From contig NC_030808.1 in NCBI RefSeq assembly GCF_001704415.2, forward strand, positions 136,601,089 to 136,665,088: 64,000 bases of DNA, written 5' to 3'. The position numbers were made by a program, and so were the translations under genes. The notes beneath the pieces were generated by a model, which ran no database searches, was not told the origin of the DNA, and saw nothing but the letters and a program-made list of their open reading frames with translations. The stretch comes from Capra hircus (lineage: Eukaryota > Chordata > Mammalia > Artiodactyla > Bovidae). Every line of letters begins with the position of its first letter. The first letter of the stretch is position 1. This document shows, one piece after another, positions 25,101-40,100 of this stretch.

Positions 25101-28100
25101 TGACTCTGCAGTTTGACTCTACCTAAGTTAATTGCCTCTTAAAACAATAACATTAACCGTCTTCAGAGAGAGAGAACAGAATCCAGAGTCTTCAAAACAA
25201 AGGAATTATTATGTCCAGAATACAGTGGAAAATTATTCATTAAATGAAGAAGCAGGAAAACACTTTCAGGGCACCAACCTTGCTTCATCCCTATTCCCAT
25301 TTCCTCCTCTCCACATTGTTTTGAAATAAATCCCAGGTATCATATTATGTCTCTCACAAACATTTCAGTGTGCATCTCAATAAGAGCTCTTTTAAAAATG
25401 TAACCACAATGTCATTAGCACACCTAAAATTACTTAGTATCGTTACATATCCAGTAAGTATTCAAGTTTCTAATTGTTTGTAGATGGATTAATGCTTTTC
25501 AGTTTGTTTAACTGAAACAGACTCACCCTCATCCAACTCCATGGCTAGGGAAGTTAAGTCTTTCTCAGTCACTGGTTGAGGAGTAAATATCATGAGTTTT
25601 GGTACTGTTGTCCATAGATCAGAGAATATGAGATCTAAACAGGAGGAAATTCGCTAGAAGAAGTTATTTGAGGAAATTCGCTAGAAGAAGTTCATAATCT
25701 TTCCAGCATGCTGATGTTTGAAATGGTATGAATGGGAGAGCCATCACCTTGTCTTAAGGGCTGCAGTTCTTTCATGGCTTCTTTGACTTCTGGTTATTTA
25801 CATGCAGCAGTTCTCACTGAAAAAGTCCATTCTTGGCCTAAGTTAGTCAATTTTCTTGAGTGATATACAGTTTTGTACATAAGCATTTCTTTGTTTGATG
25901 ATCAAGGGCTTTCTTCCTATGTGTTTGTTTTTGCCAGAGGTAAACTTTGAAAGATTAGAACCTTTAGTGTGAAATGTCAGACTAAAAATTTCTCTTATGA
26001 TGTATTCTTTTCATTGTCTCTCTGATTTTAGGAGCTGGGAATCCAAAGTGCAAAATTGCAATTGTTATGGGAAGAATTAACAGTAACTCTGAAACCAGGT
26101 AATAAAACAATAGGGATTGAGAAATCTATGAGGAATAAGAGTCAGTCTTTTTTTGTACTCACTTAATTGACTTAAAATTCACTATTTAGGCCCATAAATT
26201 ATAATAATATAAAGTATATCATGATATTAAAAGTCATATATCTGTTGTTTCACAATTATTTTGCTAAAGATATATTTAGAAAACATTTTAGGAAGTGTTG
26301 GTATACATTCTTCACTGTGAAATTTCCTGTTTTAAAAAGTGTTGCTGAATTCTCAAAGCTGTTTGGATCCAATTATAAGATATATAAACTTTTTCAAAAC
26401 TGTCTGTAAGTAATTAACTGATTAGATATTTAGATCCAAGGCAATAATCTTGAAATGTTTAATATATTAAATATCAGTTCCCAGTTACCATTCTGAGCAA
26501 GGAGAAGCCTCAATTAAATAACTTTCACATATTTTCAAATCATTATTGTTCCAGATCACAGCCCGTATCTGAATGTACTTAATGATTTTTATACAATTCC
26601 TATTCCAGACATCATTACTTACATGATTACATGATAGCAACAATGAAAAGATGACAGTTGAGTCTCCACCTAACATTTGTTTTATTTTTCCACTTAGCAA
26701 ACTTCCTAACATCTACTTTTCTTTTGACCAGACACAAACAACACAGCATGATTCTTGTTCCCATCAACACACCTGGAGTAGAAATAATAAGGCCCTTGAC
26801 AGTTTTTGGCTACCTGGGTAAGTGTTCAATCAATTTGTCTGTGTATTTGCAAGTAGGAAACCTAGAATATGCAGTAACTCTGAAGGAAATAGATAACATT
26901 TTAGTGCATGAGATGGATTCTTAGAAACCCTTTGACCCTTAGTATAAATTACCAGTGGAGTTCAGAATAGAACAAATGGAAAGAGAGGTGGTGCAGCATT
27001 CTACCACATTTTGTCTGCTTTGGGGAAAGGGCAAACTGGCATTTAAGGCATAGCAACTCTGTGTGCCAGTCTTCTTTTCATCATCCAGGAGGAAGGGTTA
27101 ATGAAATAGATGTGAAAAATTAAGTAACTCACAGTAATATTCATTTTTAACTTTCTTAATCAACCTACAAGAGTTCATAAGCAAAAGGTTTTGATTGATT
27201 TGAATGCAGAACTTTTCCTTCCTTCTGTCCTTGGGTGGAATGTCTAAGAAGCAAGGATACTTTTGCTCAGTCTCATGTTCACTGTTTCCTTGCTGCTCAG
27301 GTTTCTCACTCTGCAAGTATTTGTTGAGTACTCAACCCACTGCAGTATGCTTGCCTGGAGAATCCCATGGACAAAGGAGCCTGGCAGGCTACAGTCCATA
27401 TGGTCGCAAAGAGTCAGATATGACTGAAACGACTTAACATGCACGCACACACACAAGCACTGTTACAGGTGCTCAGAATACAATAGTGAACACAGTAAAC
27501 TAAGATCTCTGCCCTTGTGGAGCTTACTTGCTGAGGGACAGACAGAGGATAAATACAGATATGTAAATAAGCTAGGTAGCTGTCAGCAAATGATAAATGT
27601 TATTAAAAAGTTTACTGAACTTAAGGTTTTGTGGTGACCCTGGCTTTCTCTTTATTGTTAAATGTAACTAATGCAAATATTTAAGAGATGGATTGCTTTT
27701 TATAGGCTGCAGCTAGAAAATGTACCCACAGGTTAAGTGGTTGGGTTGTAGAACAATAGCCTAAAAGACCATGAAAATGGGTTTATAATGTTGGTTGGCT
27801 ATTAATACCCACCATTGTAGAGCCTATGTTTCAAATTTCAGTATGACTGTTTCACCAGTATCTCTCCAACTCTCTGTGCCAAGGCCAAAAGAAATAGTGT
27901 GGACAGAGTTGATTATTAATGTCTGTTCTGACAGGAAAAGGGTGGGGAGTTAACTGGAGATTATCTCCAGAACTTGGTGAGGAGGAAGGATGATGTAAAG
28001 ACAAAGTGTGGATGTGTTCCCAGTCTCTGTCACATGCCAGCATTTTCAAGAGGCAAACAAGCCTAGACTGGAAGCAAATATACTTGCAGGTCCAGCCTTG

Positions 28101-31100
28101 GCTTTGTCTCTAATGCTAAACCTGCTCTGTTCCTTCGAGCAGGTTTTTACATCTTCAGGCATTGGTTTCCACAGTGATAAAAAAGAATTATATAATTCAC
28201 TTGCAAATTTTGAACCACTGGAACCTTCTTTTTTTTTCCCCAAGCAAAATTTTCTTCAGAAGCCTGTATATTAAAAATTTCAAAGAAGAAGCAATAATAA
28301 AACAATAATAAGATGATCTAATTTGAGCTATGGAGCCATCTTCCTTTTCACAGCTCTACAATCTCAGAGAATCCATTCAAAACCTCTGGATGAAATGATA
28401 TCTAAAATTTCTTAAACAGTTGATAAGTTTTTTGGGCTGCACAGCACTGGGGGTTCAGGGCTCAGATCTACCTAGAAATGTCTGACATATGAGGCCTTTA
28501 AATTCCACTGTCTTTGAGAATCGTATTTCAGTAGATTAATTATCTCTGACTACCTTTTTGTCACCTCATTTTGTTCTCTAAACTCTCATTCTCTATTTTA
28601 TAGATAATTTCCATGGAGGACATTTTGAGATCCATTTCAATCAAGTGCGAGTTCCTGCCACCAATTTAATACTAGGTGAGATAAATTGAACAAATGATTC
28701 CCTAGTAATTTAAAAAATATATTTTCAGGTCTAAATCTGAAAAAGATGTGAAGTCTACCATAATTTAGATACTTTCCTTCTTGTTTACTCCATTTATAAG
28801 GGAAAATTATTTCCTTTGGTAATAATAACAATAATAAGGTTTTATTTAAGTATTTGACATGGTATCACATCTATTGAAAACATAGCTAAATACAAAAATT
28901 ATACAATTCGGAGCAACATACTTTTTCCTAAAACATGATCGTCAAGCCTCTACTTGTTTTAATAAAACCTCAGTAGTTTCTGAACACTGTGTTTCTTGAA
29001 TGACTCCATCCTCTTGCTTGTTGGAATCCTACCCAACCTTCAGGGAACATCTTTGATGCCACCTCTTTCAAGAAGGTTCTTATATTCCTTATCTCATCCA
29101 TTCGATAATCCCCTGATCCTGCCAGGCCCTCAGGTTACCATGATGAACAGACACCTTTCCCTCCTATGCCTTTCTTGCCCTTCTCCATATCCCTTATCCC
29201 TAGCATCCTTGCCCCTCTTCTAGTTTCTAAACTCAGGACTGTTTCTTATGTGCCTTGGTAACCATTGCAACACTAACAAAAAAACTTATGCAGAGTAGGT
29301 ACTGAAGAGATAGTTTTTGAATGTGATCCAAGTTTTTAATGATGGTGGTTTACATTTCTATGTATTAGAAATCAAAGTTCCATAAATGTATAGTGAACCT
29401 TATTACAGAACTTACTTTTTTCCTACTGGAATGCCATTTTTATTGAGGAGAGTTCATTATTTTCTCAGGATCTGTGTAAATAACAAAAGAAATAGGCTGT
29501 GGTCATGTTCTCCTTTCTTTTTCACAGGTGAAGGTAGGGGATTTGAAATTGCCCAAGGCCGGCTTGGACCTGGCAGAATCCACCACTGTATGAGAACAAT
29601 AGGTTTGGCTGAACGTGCTTTACAGATCATGTGTGAACGAGCAAACCAAAGGGTGGCCTTTAAGAAGAAACTTTATTCACATGTAAGAATAATTACTTAT
29701 TTGAATTTATTGTAGCCCAATACACTATACTAACCTTGAACCAAAATAACATTATTTGGTCAGAAAGAGATTTCCTCTGCATAAACAAGGTGATTCTTTT
29801 CCACAAAATATATTTATTTGTAGTCTGTACTTAAATGTAGTCTGATGATGTGGATGGACCTAGAGACTGTCATACAGAGTTAAGTCAGAAAGAGAAAAAC
29901 AAATATCATATTCCACATATGATTCCACTTATATGTAAAATTAGAAAATGATACAGGTGAACTTATTTGCAAAGCAGAAATAGAGACACAGAGGTAGAGA
30001 ACAAACATGGATACCAAGGCGGGACAGGGCAGGATGAATAGGAGGGTTGGGATTAACATATATACACTACTATGTATAAAATAGATAACTAATGAGAACC
30101 TTCTGTATAGCACAAGGGACCCAATGCTCTGTGGTGACCTAAACAGGAAGGAAAATCCAAAAAGAGGGGATATATATATATATACATGTAGCTGATTCAC
30201 TTTGGTACAACAGAAACTAATACAACATTGTAAAGCAACTATATTCCAATAAAAATTAATGAAAAATCCTGAGATTCAAGCTATGTGTGAATATATATAT
30301 ATATAGGCTGATGAGAGATAGTTATCTTTGTGCAATATTTAATAATTCTTTAAGTGCTTCAACACCTCAGCACACAAAGTGTCGATAATTTGTTCAACTT
30401 TCTCCGGTTCTCGTTCTCTAGAGAACTTCATAGAGTAGCCCTCTCTGTGGACATGAGAGGGCTGTTTTAAGGAAGAATGAAGCCTTATTCTCTGGCTCTG
30501 TGGAGGAATTAAGACAGATAAGTGGAGAGATATAGGAAAATAGCCCAAAACTCAGTGAAAGAAAAGAGATCTAAAAATGGAAAGGACTGCTTTATAAAGA
30601 AGTGAGCTCCCTGTCACTGGAGAAATGCAAGTAGAAATGGGACCAGCATTAGCTGGGGTGTTCATGATATTTTGAATTTTTACCTCTAAGTTATGTACTA
30701 CTGAGCCTATTGTTTACAAAGAACAATACTTACATCCAGGCACTATAATCCAAATTAGAAAATATTTATCAAGAGGGAAAAGATGCTACCATATCAGATT
30801 TCCTTGTTTACAAGAAATATTCAAAGGAGCTTTAAGCTGAAATGGAAAGCTTCTTAAGAGCAATGAGATAGCCAAATCATCCCCCTAAAAGCCCTTCTAA
30901 GAAGGTAAGAAAAATTATTATTAAATATTTAATACTAAAGATTGCTAACATGTACTGTTAGGTCAAACTTGTAGTGGTAAATTGTATCCATGTTTGCTGG
31001 ACATATATATTTTAGTACATTTTATAAGATTGTCTCAACTGTACTTTATAAGGAGTTATAAAGTTCATTTCTGATAACCTTATAAATATTTTACAGTATA

Positions 31101-34100
31101 TTTTTTACCGTGAATTGCTTTCTTTTTTATGAAATATTATTTAGCAAATCTATGAATTAGTTAAAACATTGTTCTTATGAAAAAATATAGCGTGCTTTAT
31201 GGCACATACCTGGGAATAATTTGTAGAAAACGCTTTTAGTAAACAGTGAGGGCAAGTGTCCAACTGTTGGATGGGAACTCCTGGAGGTAAAATGATGTGA
31301 AAGTTTGAGGCTATAAATACAACTCCATGATGCTGCTGGAGTAAGAGCTAAAGAGTTGTTCATGGCATCAAATGTCACTTCATGAACATTTCTCTTCTCA
31401 AATTTGCCACCCAAACCCCGAGAGGGGTGCAAGGAGGAACAGAAAGGTTTACCTACAGGCATCTTGAACACGCAAAAGCACTCTCAAGTGCTGCTTTCAT
31501 GACAGATGTTTTAATACTGTGCTAAAGAGAAATTTCTTTTCCACTTTGTAAACTTAATGTGGCAAGCATAACAAGCCTGGGCTTTTCAAAAATATGCCTC
31601 CCTTCTCTGAAAACCTCTTGCATTTGGCATAAAGGAAATGATCTGGCAAGAGCTAAAGAGATGTGTGAACAGGTCAAATAAAAATCTGGGCTCGCTTTTT
31701 TTCCCTTTTTTAATTTGTCAAAGTAACATTCCACTTCCCTGAATTTGGAGATCCTTTCCAGCTGCCTTCTAATTTATTCCAGGCACTAAAGCAAAAAGTT
31801 CTTTATCAAAGTTCTCTCCTAGTAAATAAATTTGGCGCCTTCTTAGAGCACCCATTTAATTCTTCTTAGATCATCTATCAGAGATAGAAGCAAGGTCTGA
31901 TGCTGTAAAGAGCAATATTGCATAGGAACCTGGAATGTCGGGTCCATGAATCAAGGCAAATTGAAGTGGTCAAACAAGAGATGGCAAGAGTGAATGTCGA
32001 CATTCTAGGAAGCAGTGAACTAAAATGTACTGGAATGGGTGAATTTAACTCAGAAGACCATTATATCTACTACTGCGGACAGGAATCCCTTAGAAGAAAT
32101 GGAGTAGCCATCATGGTCAACAAAAGAGTCCGAAATGCAGTACTTGGATGCAATCTCAAAAACAACAGAATGATCTCTGTTCGTTTCCAAGGCAAACCGT
32201 TCAGTATCACAGTAATCCAAGTCTGTGCCCTAACCAGTAATGCTGAACAACCTTAAGTTGAACGGTTCTATGAAGACCTACAAGACCTTTTAGAACTAAC
32301 ACCCCCCAAAAATGTCCTTTTTATTATAGGGGACTGGAATGCAGAAGTAGGAAATCAAGAAACACCTGGAGTAACAGGCAAATTTGGCCTTGGAATATGG
32401 AATGAAGCAGGGCAAAGACTAACAGAGTTTTGCCAAGATAATGCACTGGTCATAGCAAACACCCTCTTCCAACAACACAAGAGAAGACTCTACACATGGA
32501 CATCACCAGATGGTCAACACCGAAATCAGATTGATTATATTCTTTGCAGCCAAAGATGGAGAAGCTCTATACAGTCAATAAAAACAAGACAGGGAGCTTA
32601 CTGTGGCTCAGATCATGAGCTCCTAATTGCCAAATTCAGACTTAAATTGAAGAAGGTAGGGAAAACCACTAGACCATTCAGGTATGACCTAAATCAAATC
32701 CCTTATGATTATACAGTGGAAGTGACAAATAGATTTAAGGGACTAGATCTGATAAGAGTGCCTGATGCACTATGGACGGAGGTTCGTGACATTGTACGGG
32801 AGACAGGGATCGAGACCATTCCCATGAAAAGAAATACAAAAAAGCAAAATGGCTGTCTGGGGAGGCCTTACAAATAGCTGTGAAAAGAAGAGAGGTGAAA
32901 AGCAAAGGAGAAAAGGAAAAATATAAGCATCTGAATGCAGAGTTCCAAAGAAGAGCAAGAAGAGATAAGAAAGCCTTCCTCAGTGATCAATGTAAAGAAA
33001 TAGAGGAAAAGAACAGAATGGGAAAGACTAGAGATCTCTTCAAGAAAATTAAAGATACCAAGGGAACATTTCATGCAAAGATGGGCTCGATAAAGGACAG
33101 AAATGGTATGGACCTAACAGAAGCAAAAGATACTAAGAAGAGGTGGCAAGAATACACAGAAGAACTGTACAAAAAATATCTTCACAACCCAGATAATCAC
33201 AATGGTGTGATCACTCACCTAGAGCCAGACATCCTGGAATGTGAAGTCAAGTAGGCCTTAGAAAGCATCACTAGGAACAAAGCTAGTGGAGGTGATGGAA
33301 TTCCAGTTGAGCTATTTCAAATCCTGAAAGATGGTGCTGTGAAAGTGCTGCACTCAATATGCCAGCAAATTTGGAAAACTCAGCAGTGGCCACAGGACTG
33401 GAAAAGGTCAGTTTTCATTCCAATCCCAAAGAAAGGCAATGCCAAAGAATGCTCAAAGTGAAGTGAAGTTGCTTATTCGTGTCCGACTCTTTACAACTCA
33501 TGGACTGTAGCCTACCAAGCTCCTCTATCCATGGGATTCTCCAGGCAAGAATACTGGAGTAGGTTGCCATTTCCTTCTCCAGGGGATCTTCCCAACCCAG
33601 GGATCGAACCCAGGTCTCCCAAATTGCAGGCAGACACTTTAACCTCTGCACCACCAGAGAAGCCCTTGCTCAAACTACCGCACAATTGCACTCATCTCAC
33701 ACACTAGTAAAGTAATGCTCAAAATTCTGCAAGCCAGGCTTCAGCAATACGTGAACCATGAACTTCCAGATGTTCAAGCTGGTTTTCAAAAAGGCAGAGG
33801 AACCAGAGATCAAATTGCAGAAAGTGAAGAGGAACTAAAAAGCCTCTTAATGAAAGTGAAAGTGGAGAGTGAAAAATTTGGCATAAAGCTCAGCATTCAG
33901 AAAACAATCATGGCATCTGGTCCCATCACTTCATGGGAAATAGATGAGGAAACAGTGGAAACAGTGTCAGACTTTATATTAGGGGCTCCAAAACCACTGC
34001 AGATGGTAATTGCAGCCATGAAATTAAAAGACGCTTACTCCTTGGAAGAAAAGTTATGACCAACCTAGACAGCATATTCAAAAGCAGAGACATTACTTTG

Positions 34101-37100
34101 CCAACAAAGGTCCGTCCAGTCAAGGCTATGGTTTTTCCAGTGGTCATGTATGGATGTGAGAGTTGGACTGTGAAGAAAGCTGAGCGCTGAAGAATGGATG
34201 CTTTTGAACTGTGGTGTTGGAGAAGACTCTTGAGAGTCCCTTGGACTGCAAGGAGATCCAACCAGTCCATTCTGAAGGAGATCAGCCCTGGGATTTCTTT
34301 GGAAGGAATGATGCTAAAGCTGAAACTCCAGTACATTGGCCACCTCATGCGAAGAGTTGACTCACTGGAAAAGACTCTGATGCTGGGAGGGATTGGGGGC
34401 AGGAGGAGAAGGGGATGACAGAGGATGAGATGGCTGGATGGCATCACTGACTTGATGGACGTGAGTCTGAGTGAACTCCGGGAGTTCGTGATGGACATGG
34501 AGGCGTGGCGTGTTGAGATTCATGGTGTCGCAAAGAGTCAGACACGACTGAGCGACTGAACTGAACTGAACTGAGGGCCTGTAAAGATCCACCTAGGACC
34601 ACTTTCCTTTATTCTAAAGTTAAGAAGTAATTGCGTATGGTGGTTTGTTCATGAAGTTATAATCACCTAGTTTGATCAATTCAGTTCAGTTCAGTCACTC
34701 AGTCATGTCTGACTCTTTGTAACCCTATGGACTGCAGCACACCAGGCTCCCTGTCAATCACCACCTCCTGAAGCTTGCTCAAACCCATGCCTATCGAGTC
34801 GGTGATGCCACCCAACCATCTCAGCTTATCTCATCCCCTTCTCCTCCTGCCTTCAGTCTTTCCTAGCATCAGGGTTTTTTCCAGTGAGTCAGTTCTTTGC
34901 ATCAGGTGGCCAAAGAATTGGAGTTTCAGCTTCTGCATCAGTTCTTCCAATGAATATTCAGAATTGATTTCTTTGAGGATTGACTGGTTGGATCTCCATG
35001 CAGTCCAAGGGACTCTCAAGAGTCTTCTCTGACACCACAGTTCAAAAGCATCAGTTCTTTGGCACTAGCTTTCGTTATGGTCCATCTCTCACATCATGCA
35101 TGACTACTGGAAAAACCACAGCCTTGACTAGATGGACCTTTGTTGCCAAAGTCAAATCTGCTTTTTACTATGCTGTCTAGGTTGGTCATAGCGTTTCTTC
35201 CAAAGAGTGTCTTTTAATTTCATGGCTGCAGTCACCATCTGCAGTGATTTTGGAGCCCAAGAAAATAAAGTCTCTCACTGTTTCCATTGTTTCCCCATCT
35301 ATTTGCCAGGAAGTGATGGGACCGGATGCCATGATCTTAGTTTTCTGAATGTTAAGCTTTAAGCCAACTGTTTCACTTTCCTCTTTCACTTTTATCAAGA
35401 GGCTGTTTAGTTCAGTTTCTGCCACAAGGGTGGTGTTGTCCGCATATCTAAGGTTATTGATATTTCTCCCAGCATTCTTGATTCCATCTGGTGCTTCATC
35501 CAGACCGGCATTTCGCATGATATACTCTGCATATAAGTTAAATAAACAGGGTGACAATATACAGCCTTGACATACTCCTTTCTCATTTTGGAACCAGTGT
35601 GTTGTTACCTAGTTGGATAGCCATTAAAAAAAGACACTGACTGCTGGAGTTTTGTTTGACATTGTCAATTCAGAGCTTGGTTTCAACATCTAGGACAGTG
35701 CCAGCCAACAGAAATAAATAGGGTAAGCCAGAAATGTAATTTAAAATTCTCTGCTGCTGCTGCTGCTAAGTTGCTTCAGTCATATCCGACTCTGTGTGAC
35801 CCCATAGATGGCAGCCCACCAGGCTCCTCTGTCCCTGGTATTCTCTAGGCAAGAATACTGAAGATGGTTGCCATTTCCTTCTCCGAAAATATTCTAGTAG
35901 CTACATTTTTTAAAAGTAAAAAGAAACAGATGAAATTGATTTTAATAATGCATTTTATTTAATCCAATATATCTGAAATGTTATCATTTCAACATGAAAT
36001 CAATATAAAAATATTACTAGTGGTTATTTTACATTCTTTTAAAAACTGATTCTTCTAAATTAGATGTACATTTCACACATGTATAATACATCTTGTTTCA
36101 GACTAAACATATTTCACATTGCATATGATTATTGGCTACCATGTTGAACATCACTGTGATAGGGAAACTGATCAAAATATCCACCACTGAAGCAATGTAC
36201 TGTAGCAAACATGTTGTTGTTCAGTTGCCAAGTCATGTCCAGTTCTTTGTGACACCATGCACTGCATCATGTCAGGCTTCCCTTTCCTTCACTATCTCCC
36301 AGCGTTTCCTCAAACCCATGTCCACTGACTCAGTGATGCCATCCAACTGTTACATCCTGTATCGCCCCCATGTCCTCCTGCCCTCAGTATTTCTCAGCAT
36401 CAAGGTCTTTTCCAGTACGTCGACTCTTCCCATCAGGTGGCCAAAGTATTGGAGCTTCTGCATCAGTCCTTCCAATGAATATTCAGGATTGATTACCTTT
36501 AGGATTGACTGGTTTGATCTCCTTGCTGTCTAAGGGACTCTGAGGAATCTTCTCCAGTACAATTTGAAGGCATGAATTCTTTTTCGTTCAGCCTTCTTTA
36601 TGGTCCAACTCTCACATCTATACATGACTTCTGGAAAAACCATAGTTTTGAATCTATGGATATTTGTCAGCCAAGTGACATCTCTGCTTTTTAATATGCT
36701 GTCTAGATTTGTCATAGCTTTTCTTCCAGAGAGCTAGCATCTTTTAATTTCATGGCTGCAGTCACCATCCACAGTTATTTTGAACCCCAGGAAAATGAAA
36801 TCTGTCACTGTTTCCACTTTTTCCCCTTCTATTTGCTATGAAAAGATGAGACCGGATGCCATGATCTTAGTTTTTTGAATGTTGAGTTTTAAGCTGGCTT
36901 TTTCAGTCTCCTCTTTCACCCTTATCAAGAGGTTCTTTAGTTCCTTTTCACTTTCTGCCATTAGGTGGTATCATCTGCATAGCTGAGGTTGTTAATATTT
37001 CACCCAGCAATCTTGAATCCAGCTTGTGCTTCATCCAGCCCAGCATTTCACATGATGTACTTTGCATAGAAGCAGAGTGACAATATACAGCCTTGACATA

Positions 37101-40100
37101 CTCCTTTCCTAATTATGAACCATTCTGTTTTTCCATGTCCAGTTCTAACTGCTACTTCTTTACCTGCATACAGGTTTCTCAGGAGGCAGGTAAGGTGGTC
37201 TGGTATTCCCATCCCTTTCAGAAATTTTCACAATTTGTTGTGATCCACACAGTCAAAGGCTTTTGCATAGTCAATAAAGCAGATCTTTTTCTTGAATTCT
37301 CTTACTTATTCTGTGATCCAATGAATGTTGGAAGTTTGATCTCTAGTTTCTCTTCCTTTTCTAAATCCAACTTGTACATCTAGAAGTTCTTGGTTCACAT
37401 ACATTGAAGCCTAGCTTGAAGGATTTTGAATATAACCTTGTTAGTGCATGAATTGAGCTCAATTGTGTGGTAGTTTGAACATTCTTTAGCATTGCCCTTC
37501 TTTGAGATTGGAATGAAAACTGACCTTTTCCAGTCCTGTGACCACTGCTGAGTTTTTCAAATTTGCTGGGATATTGAATGCAGCACTTTAACAGCATCAT
37601 CTTTCAGGATTAGAGATAGCTCAGCTGGAATTCCATCACCTCCACTAGCTTTGTTCATAGTAATGCAAAAAGAGTTGTTCAAAGAGTTGTTCATAATATT
37701 CTCCTATTATCCTATTGATGTCTGCATAGTCTTCTGTGATATCCCCTAAAGGATACAAAATTGTTTATTTGTGCCTTCCTTTCTTTGTCTGTCTAGTTAG
37801 AGGTCTGTCAAATTTATTGCTCTTTTCAAAGAATATGTATTAACTATTAACATATAAAATTATACAATATAATAATCGATATGAGTTAATATTAATAAGA
37901 TCTTTGTTTCATTTTCTCTTTTGTTTTCAGTGTTATTGATTTCTGCTGTTTATCATATCTTTTCTTTTGCTTTTCTCAGATTATTTTGCTCTGTTTTTCT
38001 AGGTTCTTGGTATGGTAGCTTGGATTATAGATTTTAGACTTTTCCACTTTTCTAGTCTATGCATTTAGCACTGTAAATTTTCCTCTCAGTACTGCTTTAT
38101 TTGTATCCCACAATTTGTATGTATTGTATTTTCATGTTCATTCCATTCAGTGTATTTTTCAATTTCCCTTGGAATTTCTCTTTGATACATGGAAGTGGGT
38201 CACGAGAATGTGTTACTGAATTTCCAAGTGTTTAGAGGTTATCTTGCTATTTTTGATTCCATTGTGGTCACAAAACAAATTCTGTATTATTTCAGTTCTT
38301 TAAAATTTGTTGAGGTTGGCTTTATAGACTAAGATACGGTTTATCTTATTATGTGTTTTATGGATACTTGAAAAGAATGTAGATTCTGCTTTTGTTGGGT
38401 GGAGTGTTCTGTGAATATCTACTAGATCCTGTTGGTTGATGTTATTGTTGAGTTCTTCTATATCCTTGCTAGTTTTCTAATTGTCCTATCAATGGTTGAG
38501 AGAGGGGTGTTGAAGTCTTCAAGTAGAACTATGGATTTGTTTACTGTTCTTTTCAGTTCTTTCTGTTTTTTATTTACATATTCAGCAGTTCAGTTATTTG
38601 ATGCATACACATTTAGGATTGCTATGACTTCATAAGGATTTACCCTTTTATCATTATATAATGACTTTCTCTGTCTCTGTGCTTTGACCTCCAAGTAATT
38701 CTCAGTACTTTGAAGTCTACTTTTATCTGGTATTAATATAGCTGGTATTAATATAGGAAAGCAGGAGCTTTCCTTTGATTAATGTTTACATGATATATTT
38801 TTTCATTTTTGGTAGGTTGTTTTCAACCTGCCGATATCATTATATTTGAAGTGAATTTCTTGATGACATATAGTTAGTTGGGTCACATTTTTTAGTTCAT
38901 TGTCTTTGTAATAAGATTGAGGCTAGTGCTTAAGGCTGCCATTTCATGTTTGATTTTAGTTTCTGGTTTTTTTTCCTGCATTCCAATCAGTTAATTTAAC
39001 ACTTTTAGAAGTCCACTTTGCTTTATCTAGAATGTTTCTGATTGTATCTCTTTGTAAACTCTTTTAGAGGTTGCTCTGGGTATTATAATATAGATACATA
39101 TGATATATAATAATAATACATATATTAATATATGTATGTATATATCTCACTAATCTATTGGTATCATCATTTGACCAGTTTGAATGAAGAAACTTTACTT
39201 CCCTTTAACCTCCACCATTTTTAATATAATTGTTTTAAATATTTCCTCTGTGTACATGTAGAATGACATCACATAGTATTAAAATATTTACTTTAAACAT
39301 CAAACATAGTGTAGAAAATTCAAGAGAAAAAGAAAAAACAATTTCTGTAGCCATATTTTTCTTTTCATGGTTTATTCCTTCCTGATTTTCCTAGGTTTCC
39401 CTTTAACCCCTCTGTTTAGAAGGCTTTTTTTAGCTGTTCTTATTTAGGGTCTATAGGCAAGTGTTCTCTGTTTTCCTTTATCTAAGACTGTCTTGATTTC
39501 TCCTCCTTAAGGAGGGTCACAAAAAGTCGGACACAACTGAGTGACTGAACAACAAGGATATCTTCACTGAGTATAAGGTTCTGTGTTGACAATTCTTTTC
39601 TTCTAGCACTTGAAAAATATCCTGCCATTTCCTCCTGGCATATGCATATATTTTCATTCTTCACTGGCTGCTTTTAAGATTTTGTCTTTAGTTTTTAGAA
39701 GTTTAATTGTGATGTGTCTTGGCATGGATTTCTTTGATTTATTATGCCTTAGGTTTACTCAGCCTCTTAAATCTATAAGTTATGTCTCCTGCCAAATTTG
39801 GGAAGTTTTCAGCCATTATTTCTTTTGAGTATTTTTTCAGTCTTGCCCTCTTTCTCATCTTCCTAGAGATGTTAGATATTAGATGTTAGATAAATGTTAG
39901 ATATTTTGTTATAATTCACATGTTCCTAATGCTAGTCTTTGAAAGAATTTTTTGCTCTATTTTCTCTCAGTGGTCTAGATTGATCAATTTCTATTGACCT
40001 GTCTTACTGTTCATTGGTTTGTTCCTTTGTCTCCTCCATTTTGCTAAACCATCCACTGCCCATTCACTGAGGTTTTTATTTAAATTGTTATATTTTTCAG

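Noticed and set aside
31918..32256. 112-codon endonuclease-like frame as a domesticated gene
   Set aside because: It continues, after a stop, into the rest of a typical BovB with a deletion and a nested SINE; nothing indicates domestication.
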